From positions 41,260 to 105,259 of the forward strand of contig LVAV01000018.1 of NCBI GenBank assembly GCA_001604185.1: DNA of 64,000 nt, written 5' to 3'. The DNA comes from Clostridiales bacterium Firm_16. GTDB taxonomy: Bacteria; Bacillota; Clostridia; Saccharofermentanales; Saccharofermentanaceae. Under the pieces are notes generated by a model. It had not been told where the DNA came from. It was given only the letters and a program-made list of their open reading frames with translations, and made no database searches. A program made the translations under genes and the position numbers. Of this stretch, positions 1 to 8,051 are shown piece after piece (positions within the stretch are counted from its first letter, which is position 1; every line of letters starts with the position of its first letter).

Positions 1-1
1 C

Positions 2-2500
2 AGCTATACCCTGTGGATGTATGCTTATAACGGAAGGGAGCGCATCGCCAGCAATACTCTCTCTTTTAACTACGAGTCTCCTTACGAGAGGCTTGCCGCC
101 CCACAGAATATCCGCATCGAAGGAACCGAACTGGTCTGGGATCCGTGTGTATCCTCAAGCGGTTCAAGTGTCAGATATTTCATAAACTGGGAAGCCAATC
201 CTATCAACATGGGAAGATGCGGTGGCTCCCTGACAGTATATGACAACAAGGTCGACATGGCCTTTTTCCACAGAGATGGCACATACACTTACACATTCAA
301 AATATTCGCGAGGGCAGATGGCTGCGTAGACTCCCCACAAACAACCAAAACACTGGAATACACATGGCACCTTCCTGCTTTACAAAACGTATCGATTAAA
401 GATGGAATCGTTTCTTGGGATGTGTCTGAAGAAGAGCTGGACTATACGTATATGTTGGATCTTACCAATTTACAAATGGGATATACAACGATCTCAGGAA
501 ATATCGTTATATATAACAACAGAGCGTATTGGAATTTAGCAAATGAAGCCACCAAATCATCTTCTCAAAATTATGAGGAAGGAGAGAAGATCATCTTTAA
601 TATTCTGGCATTAAAAGACGTAAAAATCGGGAACGCAACCGCATCTCAAATAGTCAAGCAGATGTACGAAGGCGAATGGAACTTTAGCGTAATCGAGTAT
701 CCCATCAAATTCCAAGGCGAACGCCAGACAAGCAAAGACAATATTTTTACAAATAATTTCTATAAAAGCATCTACGCATACATTCCTAGTGAAAACAGAC
801 TGATTGGAAAAGGTATTTTCGATTATATTCCAGACAGTCTGTTCACTAACGAAAAACAAATTGATGTACACTTCGAATCAGATAAAGATCTATACATTTC
901 CGGCGAACATGACATCCGGGTCATCGATCCGATGTTCCAATCTGCGGGAGCGATCATTTTCGATAAAGACTGTAATCTGAAGGCTACTACCTCCACAACT
1001 TTCGCCACGGCAAAAACTATCAGCATTCTTGGTTCAGATTTCAATCTCACTTCGACCAGTGACGTTCCTTTGTCTGCAACTTCAGGCATTATTGTCAACC
1101 CGGCTAACACCCAGGATGCTGTCGAGATCACCACCTCGGGAGGATTCGCGGCTATGCGTACCACTGGTGGCAAGATCACACTGGAGCAGACGAGTATCGT
1201 CGAGCCAGAAAACGGAACTCTTGGCAAGGACGCCAAGACCATCTACGAGAGCGACGGACAGACTCCGGCTTCTCATGTTAAGCTTGTAAAGCAGACACCT
1301 ACTCCAACTCCGACAAAGAAGCCCACACCTTCACCGACTAAAAAGGCAACACCTTCGCCTACAAAGAAAGTAACGCCCACCAAGAAGGCTACACCTACGC
1401 CTACGCCGACGAAGAAAGTAACGCCCACCAAGAAGGCCACACCTATTCCGACGAAGAAGACGACACCGACCAAAGCCCCGACAAAGGCACCTACGAAGGC
1501 ACCAACAAAAGCACCTACGAAGGTACCGACCCCAAAGCCTACGGTTTCACCCACGCCTACGAAAAAAGTGACACCGACGAAGGCGCCGACAAAGGCACCG
1601 ACAAAAGCGCCTACGAAGGCACCAACCCGAAAGCCTACGGTTTCACCCACACCTACGAAGAAAGCAACACCGACCAAGACTCCGACGAAAGCTCCTACCA
1701 AGGCGCCTACGAAGAAGCCGACTGTTACGCCGACTCCTGTGAAGGATCCGACATTCGAGGATTTCGTGGAAAGACTTTACACTGTTGCCATGAACCGCAA
1801 GTCCGATCCGGAAGGAAAGAAATTCTGGGTCAACGAAGTCGTGAATAACGGCAGGACCGGTGCAGACTGTGCCCGTTACTTCCTGCTGGAAGCACCGGAA
1901 TTCATGAACCGAAATCTTTCCGTGGAAGACTTCGTTGAGACCTTGTACAAGACATTCTTCGACAGAGCTTCTGACGCAGCCGGCAAGAAAGGCTGGGTCG
2001 AGGCCATCAAGAGCGGAAAGAAGAGCCGCGAGGAAGTCGTGAATGACTTTATCGAGTCCACCGAGTGGTGTAATGTCTGCGCGACCTACGGCGTCAAATC
2101 CGGCGCGAAGTGGCACAAGGCGACCATCGCATCGAAGAATGCCATCGAATTCGCCACCAGACTTTTCACCTGCTGTCTGAACCGTGAACCAGATGCATCC
2201 GGCGTGGAATACTGGTCACTGGCACTCACCAATCTCGAGCAGACAGGATGTTCTGCCGCCAAGGAATTCTTCACAAGCAAGGAGTTTGTCGACTTCAAAA
2301 CGACGAACGATGAGTACCTTAAGAGACTGTACCGCACCTTCATGGGAAGAGAACCGGCCGCCAGTGAAGTCACGTACTGGATCGGCGAGATCAAGGCCGG
2401 AAGACAGAGCCGGGAGAGCATCATGGCATTCTTCGGGCAGAGCGAAGAGTTCACCAAGATCTGCAAGCAGTACGGTATCGACCGCGGCGAGATTGCCTGA
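2..2500 (+). CDS. Surface protein with FN3-like modules, Thr/Pro/Lys stalk and C-terminal DUF4214 domains (5' partial)
   Basis: The frame is open to the left edge of the window, so the true start and any signal peptide lie upstream. The visible 830 or so residues begin with beta-rich, fibronectin-like segments (about the first 220 residues) and a less clear beta-rich region. A low-complexity stalk of PTKAPTK/PTPTKK type follows (roughly nt 1290-1755). The C-terminus has at least two DUF4214-like units (nt 1745-2500), with the pattern LY..F..R..D..G..YW...I..G..S and S.EF. DUF4214 is common in secreted clostridial proteins, but its function is not established. An exported or wall-associated role is inferred from the architecture. 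The gene ends with TGA at 2500, and no same-strand gene follows it closely. Confidence 0.8.
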   Translation, partial: SYTLWMYAYNGRERIASNTLSFNYESPYERLAAPQNIRIEGTELVWDPCVSSSGSSVRYFINWEANPINMGRCGGSLTVYDNKVDMAFFHRDGTYTYTFKIFARADGCVDSPQTTKTLEYTWHLPALQNVSIKDGIVSWDVSEEELDYTYMLDLTNLQMGYTTISGNIVIYNNRAYWNLANEATKSSSQNYEEGEKIIFNILALKDVKIGNATASQIVKQMYEGEWNFSVIEYPIKFQGERQTSKDNIFTNNFYKSIYAYIPSENRLIGKGIFDYIPDSLFTNEKQIDVHFESDKDLYISGEHDIRVIDPMFQSAGAIIFDKDCNLKATTSTTFATAKTISILGSDFNLTSTSDVPLSATSGIIVNPANTQDAVEITTSGGFAAMRTTGGKITLEQTSIVEPENGTLGKDAKTIYESDGQTPASHVKLVKQTPTPTPTKKPTPSPTKKATPSPTKKVTPTKKATPTPTPTKKVTPTKKATPIPTKKTTPTKAPTKAPTKAPTKAPTKVPTPKPTVSPTPTKKVTPTKAPTKAPTKAPTKAPTRKPTVSPTPTKKATPTKTPTKAPTKAPTKKPTVTPTPVKDPTFEDFVERLYTVAMNRKSDPEGKKFWVNEVVNNGRTGADCARYFLLEAPEFMNRNLSVEDFVETLYKTFFDRASDAAGKKGWVEAIKSGKKSREEVVNDFIESTEWCNVCATYGVKSGAKWHKATIASKNAIEFATRLFTCCLNREPDASGVEYWSLALTNLEQTGCSAAKEFFTSKEFVDFKTTNDEYLKRLYRTFMGREPAASEVTYWIGEIKAGRQSRESIMAFFGQSEEFTKICKQYGIDRGEIA

Positions 2501-2567
2501 TCAGCAGCTAGGCGAATAAGCTTCCCGGTTTGTCTTCAAGGCAAGCGAGTTAATAACAGATGAGAAT

Positions 2568-2605
2568 ATACGACCGAATTGGGGAAACGCCTGGTTCGGT
2601 CGTAT
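2568..2605. repeat. 11-bp perfect inverted repeat (hairpin) downstream of the DUF4214 gene
   Basis: ATACGACCGAA at 2568-2578 is exactly complementary to TTCGGTCGTAT at 2595-2605, with a 16-nt loop. It lies 68 bp after the stop codon and could terminate that gene's transcript. No clear T-run follows on the plus strand, so it may instead be part of the GTCGTA motif cluster. Confidence 0.6.
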
Positions 2606-2803
2606 TCGTTACCCCCTTGATTCGACGGATAATGCAGGATCTCCAAAACTGTCGTACGATTTTTGCTTTTTTTTCGTACGATTCTGCGTTTGAACTTAAA
2701 ACAGTCGTAAAAACCTAATGCAATCTTACGACGGATTTGGTGTGGATCAATAGAATCGTCGTACATTTCGAGGAAAAACGTACGACAGAACCTGCGTTCT
2801 CGA

Positions 2804-2922
2804 CAATTCCGTCGAACGAAGTGCCATGAAAATACGACGGTTCTTTCGTCCTTGGCAATTCCGTCGAACGAAGTGCCATGAAAATACGACAGTTCCCTCA
2901 TCCTGGGCAATTCCGTCGAACG
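2804..2922. repeat. 52-bp tandem repeat, 2.3 copies
   Basis: CAATTCCGTCGAACG starts at 2804, 2856 and 2908, giving an exact 52-bp period. The first two units are full length and near-identical, differing in their last 17 or so bases. The third stops after 15 bases. Each full unit carries one TACGAC. A more degenerate unit may lie just upstream (about 2768-2803). There are no unique spacers and the copy number is low, so it is not a CRISPR array. Confidence 0.85.
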
Positions 2923-3052
2923 CCTCGATAGATACTGCTCCCCAAAGCGTGGACACACTTCACTATCAGTTTGTCCGACATTTAAATGCTTGAACCCACA
3001 TAGTGCACATGCTCAAACAAGGAATGACTTATGGATTGATGCCTGGTACAAG

Positions 3053-3093
3053 AAGAGCCATCCCTTTGTGTGGATCACATCGGGATGGCTCTT
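3053..3093 (+). terminator. Strong 12-bp hairpin terminator-like structure
   Basis: AAGAGCCATCCC (3053-3064) pairs perfectly with GGGATGGCTCTT (3082-3093). On the plus strand it is followed by TAGTTTTGCTTTTTT, a good intrinsic terminator tail. On the minus strand, where the flotillin transcript arrives, no T-run follows the stem. It may stop flotillin transcripts less efficiently, or it may terminate an unrecognised plus-strand transcript from 2501-3050. Confidence 0.7.
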
Positions 3094-3126
3094 TAGTTTT
3101 GCTTTTTTCCCTTTCGGGCAGCGGGC

Positions 3127-4800
3127 TTACTCGTTATCGTCCATTGTCTCCTTCGGGATCTCTCTTGTCCAGATCGGACCCTCATCCTTCGGAGCCTGCG
3201 GAGCGACCGGTGCCTGCGGAGCTGCCGGAGCCTGCGGTGCAGCCGGGGCTGCAGGAGCTGTCGGCGCAACCGGGGCTGCCGGGGCAGCCTGTGCTACAGG
3301 AGCAGCCTTTACTTCTTCTTTCTTCACTTCCGCCTTCGGCTCAACCTTTGCAGGAGCCTTAGATGCAGCAGAATCGGTCAGATTCTTGTCCGAAGCGCTC
3401 TCTACAGAAAAGTCGGAACCATCTGCGTTCTTCATCTTCTTGCCGAGGAACTCCGGCAGAGACATACCGGCCATCTCGAAGATCTCGTTCATCGGAGGTA
3501 CACTCTTCATGAGACCGGAGATGAAATTGGCGGTCGAGCTCTTGCCGTCTGTGCCTGCGCCTGCTCCGCTGTCCCAAACGGTTACCTTGTCGATCTTCAG
3601 GTCGCGGATAGCTTCTACCTGGATCTTCATGAGGTCTTCCATCTTATCTGCCAGCATGAGCATCATCGCATTCTTGGCGTCGCCACCTGCGGCTGCCACG
3701 ATCTTCTCGAAACCTGCGGCCTGCTTGGACAGGATCTCCTGCATACCACGAGCCTGAGCTTCCATCTTGGCGTAGATAGCGGCCGCTTCACCGGCTGCCT
3801 GTCTCTTGATTCTCTCAGCTTCTGCTTCAGCAGCCAGCTCGATCTCTCTCTTATTGATCTCAGCCTTAACGATTACGTCTGCCTCGAGGGTAGCCTTCTC
3901 ACGAGCGGAACGGGAAAGTTCTGCTTCTTTCTCAGCTGCGTACGCTTCTTCCAAAGCCTTAGCTGCCTGAACCTTCTCAGCTGCGATAGCAAGTCTCATA
4001 GCCTCAGCGGCCTTCTCACGACGTACAGCCTCAGAATTGGCAACTTCGATCTTAGCGGCGTTCTCACCCTTGATAGCCATGGAGTTGGCGGATGCAACCT
4101 GGATACGCTGATCTTTCTGAGCCAGCGCCTCACCGATGGAACCGTCTCTCTCTTTCTCAGCAACGTTCTTCTTCGCGTCGTTGATAGCCTTAGCGGCAGC
4201 TTCCTTACCAAGAGCGGCGATGTATCCGGACTCGTCGCTGATATCCGTTACGTTTACGTTGATCAGACGGAGACCGATCTTCTTGAGCTCTGTCTCCACG
4301 TTTCTGGAAACAGCTTCCAGGAACTTGTCACGGTCGGTGTTGATCTCCTCGATGTCCATCGTAGCGATGACCAGACGGAGCTGACCGAAGATGATATCTT
4401 TTGCCAGTTCCTGGATCTCATTGAGCTTGAGGCCCAGCAGACGCTCCGCAGCGTTCTGCATGATACCGGGCTCGGTGGAGATACCAACTGTGAAGATAGA
4501 CGGTACGTCGATACGGATGTTCTGTCTTGACAGTGCGCTCTTGAGGTCGACTGAGATCGAGAGCGGTGTCAGGTCGAGGTATTGGTAAGACTGAATGATC
4601 GGCCAAACAAACGCAGCACCACCGTGAATACACTTTGATGAACGTGCGGATCCATCCGCATTCTTGCCGACCTTACCATAGATGACCATGATGCGGTCTG
4701 ACGGGCACTTTCTGTATCTTGAAAGGAAAATCAAGAACAGCGTGAAAGCCAACAGCGCAATGACTACTAAAAGACAAATTACTTCAAATGGCATTTTCAT
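3127..4800 (-). CDS. floT: Flotillin (FloT/YuaG-like, SPFH/band 7 family)
   Basis: This is a membrane scaffold protein of the flotillin family, which organises membrane microdomains. The 557-residue protein starts with a hydrophobic segment (about residues 5-27). An SPFH/band-7 domain (about 30-200) and a long Glu/Ala/Lys-rich coiled coil (about 200-400) follow. The family's C-terminal region comes next, including the conserved stretch around KVTVWDSG. The tail is an unusual Ala/Pro/Gln-rich linker ending with the acidic, tryptophan-containing segment GPIWTREIPK. The start at 4800 follows an AGGAGG-type site 11 bp after the NfeD-like gene. The pairing with an NfeD-like partner matches the Bacillus yuaF-yuaG (floT) arrangement, which supports the call. 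The Ala/Pro tail is longer than is typical, to my knowledge. Confidence 0.92.
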   Translation of the reverse strand: MKMPFEVICLLVVIALLAFTLFLIFLSRYRKCPSDRIMVIYGKVGKNADGSARSSKCIHGGAAFVWPIIQSYQYLDLTPLSISVDLKSALSRQNIRIDVPSIFTVGISTEPGIMQNAAERLLGLKLNEIQELAKDIIFGQLRLVIATMDIEEINTDRDKFLEAVSRNVETELKKIGLRLINVNVTDISDESGYIAALGKEAAAKAINDAKKNVAEKERDGSIGEALAQKDQRIQVASANSMAIKGENAAKIEVANSEAVRREKAAEAMRLAIAAEKVQAAKALEEAYAAEKEAELSRSAREKATLEADVIVKAEINKREIELAAEAEAERIKRQAAGEAAAIYAKMEAQARGMQEILSKQAAGFEKIVAAAGGDAKNAMMLMLADKMEDLMKIQVEAIRDLKIDKVTVWDSGAGAGTDGKSSTANFISGLMKSVPPMNEIFEMAGMSLPEFLGKKMKNADGSDFSVESASDKNLTDSAASKAPAKVEPKAEVKKEEVKAAPVAQAAPAAPVAPTAPAAPAAPQAPAAPQAPVAPQAPKDEGPIWTREIPKETMDDNE

Positions 4801-4811
4801 TTCCTCCTAAA

Positions 4812-5912
4812 TTATGTATGTTTGGTCACAATCAGTGTTGTACCCTTAGTAATGCCGATCACCGTCACCTGTGAACCGGTGGGGATCTTCTCTTCTTCGT
4901 CCGTGACCGCCTCGAATTCGCGAAGCTGGTCCTGGACCTTTACCATGATTTTTCCCGGCTGTTCGCGCTTCCCCGGGATCGGGATATAGACTTCAGCAGA
5001 AAGTCCAAGCGCGTAGCGAAGATTGACTGTTCCGTCTGACTGGATCTTCAGCATTCCCCACAGAGCCAGGGCCATCAGGAACATTCCTGCGAATCCGCAG
5101 ATGAAAGCAAGTAAGCTTGCCACCACCAGCGGAAGTCCCGCCTTGAGGAACACCAGACCGGTCCATCCGAAGAGGGAGAAGAATGCGATGATCCCCTGCA
5201 TCGAGAAGAGCCGGAATCCGGATCCGTGTGTCTTGTCGGCGCGGTCCACGTATGTTCTTCCATCCGGAAGATCGTGGTCCGGTATACCTACGTCCGGGCC
5301 GTTGTACATCGGCACGTGCGGTGCTGCTTCTGCCAGATAGATATCTCCGGTGTGCACATCCACCACCACGCTGCCCTGCAGCTGACCGAAGTCGTGGGCA
5401 ACCTGACCCACATTGCTGTGGCCGCTGTCCATATCATGATTATAATCGAAATTGCCATGTCCGTCAGCGCCAAAATCACTTGCATCTGCTGTCACATCGC
5501 CGTGAGTTCCGAAATCGTGCCCCACATCTGCGTGAATGTCTCCGACGTCCACGTCTGCGCCGATGTCGTGATTGAAATCTCCGTTCAGCGGGCCTACATC
5601 GCCATGACCGAAATCATGTCCGAAGTCGTGGCCGAATCCGTGTCCTACGTCTGCGTTGGCATCGAAGTCGTGACCGAAGTCTCCATGGCCGTCGCCGAAA
5701 TCATGTCCGGCATCCATATCGTGTCCATGTCCGAAATCGTGATCGTGTCCGCCAACATCGTGTCCGTTGATATCACCGGCTGCATGGGAAGCGGCGCCGA
5801 TCAGCAGAAGAACAAACTGGAAGATCAGCAGCACTGTGAATACTACGGCAATGCAGGCGAAGATCTGTTCCGGAAGGGACAGTGCTTCAAACCAATTCAT
5901 GAGAAATTCCAT
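4812..5912 (-). CDS. NfeD-like (YuaF-type) membrane protein with His/Asp/Gly-rich insert
   Basis: This is the probable partner of the downstream flotillin. The 366-residue protein has an N-terminal membrane helix (about residues 17-40) and then a highly unusual segment (about 43-175) made of repeated GHD, DFGH and HGD units. I count about 21 histidines there. Two further membrane helices follow (about 236-280). A C-terminal beta-rich domain (about 300-366, containing GSQVTVIGI) resembles the soluble OB-fold domain of NfeD proteins. NfeD/YuaF proteins are co-encoded with flotillins. The His/Asp insert is not part of the family as I know it and suggests metal binding, which is inference. The start at 5912 sits 22 bp after the DUF1836 gene with a GGAGA site. 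Confidence 0.82.
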   Translation of the reverse strand: MEFLMNWFEALSLPEQIFACIAVVFTVLLIFQFVLLLIGAASHAAGDINGHDVGGHDHDFGHGHDMDAGHDFGDGHGDFGHDFDANADVGHGFGHDFGHDFGHGDVGPLNGDFNHDIGADVDVGDIHADVGHDFGTHGDVTADASDFGADGHGNFDYNHDMDSGHSNVGQVAHDFGQLQGSVVVDVHTGDIYLAEAAPHVPMYNGPDVGIPDHDLPDGRTYVDRADKTHGSGFRLFSMQGIIAFFSLFGWTGLVFLKAGLPLVVASLLAFICGFAGMFLMALALWGMLKIQSDGTVNLRYALGLSAEVYIPIPGKREQPGKIMVKVQDQLREFEAVTDEEEKIPTGSQVTVIGITKGTTLIVTKHT

Positions 5913-5934
5913 TGTGATTCTCCTTTCTTAAGAT

Positions 5935-6462
5935 CTACCCTGCTTCCTCCAGAAGTCTCTCGGCTTCCTTCTTCAGCACGATGGAAAAGTGTGCGGTGTA
6001 AAGTATGGTCAGGAGCTTTCTGACCTGCTCCCTCGCGGTCTTCGAGTTACTAAAGTTCTGGGCATCAATGGCACGGTCAATAATGTCATTCAGCTTCGTC
6101 TCCACCCGGATCGGGTCTACCGGCGACATCGCCAGCAGGTGACATAACGCGGCGTATACCATGTTATCCTGATCCACCATCCGTAAGAGGTTCACGATCC
6201 GGTCCAGAGAGAACACATCCTTGAAGTAGTTCAGGATCGCCAGCCTCACGAACCGGTCCCGGTCATATAGTTTCTTCACCGGGGAGTCTACAAACCCTCG
6301 CTTGACCCAGTTCTGAACGGTATGTGCTTCGACTCCGAGAAGCTGCGTGACCTGCCGAAGTTGCATTCCGCCCATGAGAAACATCGGTGTCAGGATCTGG
6401 TCGATATCCTGAAGATGTTCCTGGGAGACAGGGATCAAAGTCCCTGGTAGATAGATGCTCAT
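5935..6462 (-). CDS. DUF1836 protein with MerR-like helix-turn-helix, probable regulator
   Basis: The 175-residue protein matches the DUF1836 pattern: a MerR-like helix-turn-helix (LRQVTQLLGVEAHTVQNWVK) in the first third and an all-helical C-terminal part. I chose the ATG at 6462 because AAAGGAGG lies 9 nt upstream and a consensus promoter lies at 6513-6541. Starting further upstream would place the coding region across that ribosome binding site. It is the first gene of an operon with the NfeD-like protein and flotillin. A role in regulating that operon is inferred from position and from a palindrome inside its promoter. Confidence 0.82.
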   Translation of the reverse strand: MSIYLPGTLIPVSQEHLQDIDQILTPMFLMGGMQLRQVTQLLGVEAHTVQNWVKRGFVDSPVKKLYDRDRFVRLAILNYFKDVFSLDRIVNLLRMVDQDNMVYAALCHLLAMSPVDPIRVETKLNDIIDRAIDAQNFSNSKTAREQVRKLLTILYTAHFSIVLKKEAERLLEEAG

Positions 6463-6512
6463 CTGCAGTCGCCTCCTTTCGGATTTTTGCTCAAACTTAC
6501 CTGATTGTGGAT

Positions 6513-6541
6513 ATAATAGCACACGGTCACGTGACTGTCAA
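6513..6541 (-). promoter_or_regulatory. Sigma-A promoter of the DUF1836-NfeD-flotillin operon
   Basis: On the minus strand, TTGACA (6536-6541) and TATTAT (6513-6518) are separated by exactly 17 bp. This places transcription start about 40 bp before the chosen ATG at 6462. Confidence 0.85.
6526..6535. promoter_or_regulatory. Palindromic operator candidate inside the promoter spacer
   Basis: GTCACGTGAC is a perfect 10-bp palindrome that starts immediately after the -35 box and fills most of the -35/-10 spacer. A protein bound here would meet RNA polymerase directly. The product of the first gene (MerR-like helix-turn-helix) is an obvious but untested candidate. Confidence 0.5.
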
Positions 6542-6705
6542 GTATGTTCGTCAGAACTTTTCAAGGCGTCACATCTACGCGAAACTTCGCATCAAAACGG
6601 GACAAGTTCTTTTGCCTCATGAGAAGGATCCATCCCCTTTTCATGTATAATAGAAACAGATATAATTGCGTAACGAGAATCCTGTTTCTCAGGGAGGGAT
6701 ATACG

Positions 6706-7653
6706 TTGTCATTTCAGAAGAATTTCTTTGCCGGTTCGGACGGTAAGTCCAAGATCGCTTACTTTATCTGGTCCCCTTCTGTTCCCGCCCGGGGCGTGGT
6801 GCAGATCGTCCACGGCATGTGTGAATATATGGGACGCTACACGGAGCTGGCGCTTTTCCTGGCTGAGAAGGGCTATGTAGTCTGCGGCGAAGATCACATG
6901 GGTCACGGACAGAGCGTCGGCGAGAAAGGCACCTTCGGTTTCTTCGCCAGAAAGGGCGGCGCCGATCTTCTTGTCGAGGATGTGGAGATCCTGCATAAGA
7001 TCATGACCGACAGTTATCCGAACAAGCCTTATATCGTGATGGGGCATTCCATGGGATCTTTTATTGCCAGGAACTGGTACGCCAAGTACGGATCGACCTG
7101 TTCAGGGCTGATTCTCTCCGGCACTGCCGTTGCCAACCCCCTCATGGGTCCTCTCAAGGCCCTCGCCCATGTGCAGAAATGTTTCCTCGGCTCGAAAAAG
7201 CCCGCGACTTTTCTTGCCGGAATGATCAACAAGCAGTATCTCAAGAAGATCAAGGAGCCGCTCTATCCTGCGGACTGGATCTCCTACGATCAGGAAGTCG
7301 TGAAGAAATATATGGGAGACCCCTTCTGCACTTTCACCTTCACACATGCTGCGTATATCGACCTCTTCACATTGCTGAAGCGTTGCAATACCGATGAGTG
7401 GTATGCACAGATCCCTAAGGATAAGCCGATCCTGCTTCTGGCAGGTGACGAGGATCCGGTGGGAGATTATGGCGCAGGACCGAGGAAGATCTATGACAAG
7501 CTTCTTGCCACCGGGCAGCAGAAGGTCTCTATCGACATCCGTCACGGCATGCGTCATGAGCCGCACAACGAGATTGGACGCGAAGCCATCTACCAGCGGT
7601 ATGCCGCATATCTTTTCGACAATTTTGTCAGGAGAACGACGGTGGAAATGTAA
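6706..7653 (+). CDS. Alpha/beta hydrolase, lysophospholipase / monoacylglycerol lipase type
   Basis: This 315-residue serine hydrolase of the Hydrolase_4 type probably cleaves a monoacylglycerol or lysophospholipid ester. The nucleophile motif GHSMG is at about residues 113-117 (Ser115). The oxyanion segment VHGMCEYMGRY is at about 35-45. The acid is in AGDEDPVG (about Asp250) and the catalytic histidine is in RHEPHNE (about His284). I chose the TTG at 6706 because GGGAGGG lies 7 nt before it. The in-frame ATG at 6544 lacks a site and would add about 54 unrelated residues. A TATAAT box at 6646-6651 could be its -10. There is no signal peptide. It is divergent from the flotillin operon. Confidence 0.83.
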   Translation: MSFQKNFFAGSDGKSKIAYFIWSPSVPARGVVQIVHGMCEYMGRYTELALFLAEKGYVVCGEDHMGHGQSVGEKGTFGFFARKGGADLLVEDVEILHKIMTDSYPNKPYIVMGHSMGSFIARNWYAKYGSTCSGLILSGTAVANPLMGPLKALAHVQKCFLGSKKPATFLAGMINKQYLKKIKEPLYPADWISYDQEVVKKYMGDPFCTFTFTHAAYIDLFTLLKRCNTDEWYAQIPKDKPILLLAGDEDPVGDYGAGPRKIYDKLLATGQQKVSIDIRHGMRHEPHNEIGREAIYQRYAAYLFDNFVRRTTVEM

Positions 7654-7688
7654 TCCGACTCCGTAAAACTAAATACATTACATAAGAT

Positions 7689-7724
7689 CAGGCCGCATCG
7701 AAGGATCCAACTTCGGGCGGCCTG
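7689..7724. terminator. Hairpin between convergent genes
   Basis: CAGGCCGC (7689-7696) pairs with GCGGCCTG (7717-7724). An inner CGAAG/CTTCG stem stacks below a small loop. It lies between the hydrolase and the convergent prepilin gene. The T-tails on both strands are weak, so termination efficiency is uncertain. Confidence 0.6.
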
Positions 7725-7779
7725 TCTGTGTAAAAATGAAAAAGAAGTGTGTGATGTGTCTGTGGGGATAGCTTGTGTG

Positions 7780-7977
7780 TTAGTTACCGAATGCTTCTTC
7801 CATTACTTGAGCATTGACGCTGTTATGCGCCTCTACCTTCTCCGTAGCGGACTTGGCAGCGCCCAGAAAATCGTTCGCGCTAAACCAAACTACAACGGCG
7901 AGGATGAGAATGATCGCAATGACCAGCACCATCTCTAAAAGGGTAAAGCCTCGGCGGTTTTTGTACAGAACTTTCAT
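7780..7977 (-). CDS. Short type IV prepilin-like protein (orphan pseudopilin)
   Basis: The 65-residue protein has a textbook class III signal. A short basic leader ending RRG is followed by FTLLEM, with Gly10 as the processing site and the conserved Glu at mature position 5 (Glu15). A hydrophobic helix (about residues 13-31) comes next. After processing only about 55 residues remain, far shorter than classical pilins, and the sequence ends soon after the N-terminal helix. The start at 7977 is preceded by AGGAGGTG. No prepilin peptidase, ATPase or platform protein is visible in the window. It may be a minor pseudopilin assembled elsewhere or a remnant of a larger pilin. Confidence 0.8.
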   Translation of the reverse strand: MKVLYKNRRGFTLLEMVLVIAIILILAVVVWFSANDFLGAAKSATEKVEAHNSVNAQVMEEAFGN

Positions 7978-8022
7978 ACTACACCTCCTGGATTTTTACA
8001 TTTTGTTCACATTTACGTCATA

Positions 8023-8051
8023 ATTATAATCCCGTATTTTTGGAAATGCAA
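8023..8051 (-). promoter_or_regulatory. Promoter of the prepilin gene
   Basis: On the minus strand, TTGCAT (8046-8051) and TATAAT (8023-8028) are separated by 17 bp. The -10 ends about 45 bp upstream of the ATG at 7977. The position and quality suggest the short prepilin is a live gene. Confidence 0.7.

Larger units (their letters stand above)
2501..3126. other. Non-coding region rich in GTCGTA motifs, hairpins and a 52-bp tandem repeat
   Basis: No convincing gene lies between the DUF4214 protein and the flotillin. Open frames here are short, lack ribosome binding sites and consist of the repeats. The hexamer GTCGTA or its complement TACGAC occurs nine times between 2569 and 2890 (2569, 2599, 2651, 2704, 2727, 2758, 2781, 2833, 2885). 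A near match, TTCGTACGA, lies at about 2674. The region also holds an 11-bp inverted repeat, a 52-bp tandem repeat and a terminator-like hairpin, each listed separately. AT-rich runs include an 8-T tract near 2668. Confidence 0.75.

Noticed and set aside
2804..2922. CRISPR array from the 52-bp repeats
   Set aside because: The repeats are directly adjacent with no unique spacers, only about 2.3 copies exist and no cas gene is present.
2536..2958. 140-codon minus-strand gene over the GTCGTA repeats
   Set aside because: The frame is made of the repeats, has no ribosome binding site and encodes no recognisable domain; the repeat structure explains the openness.
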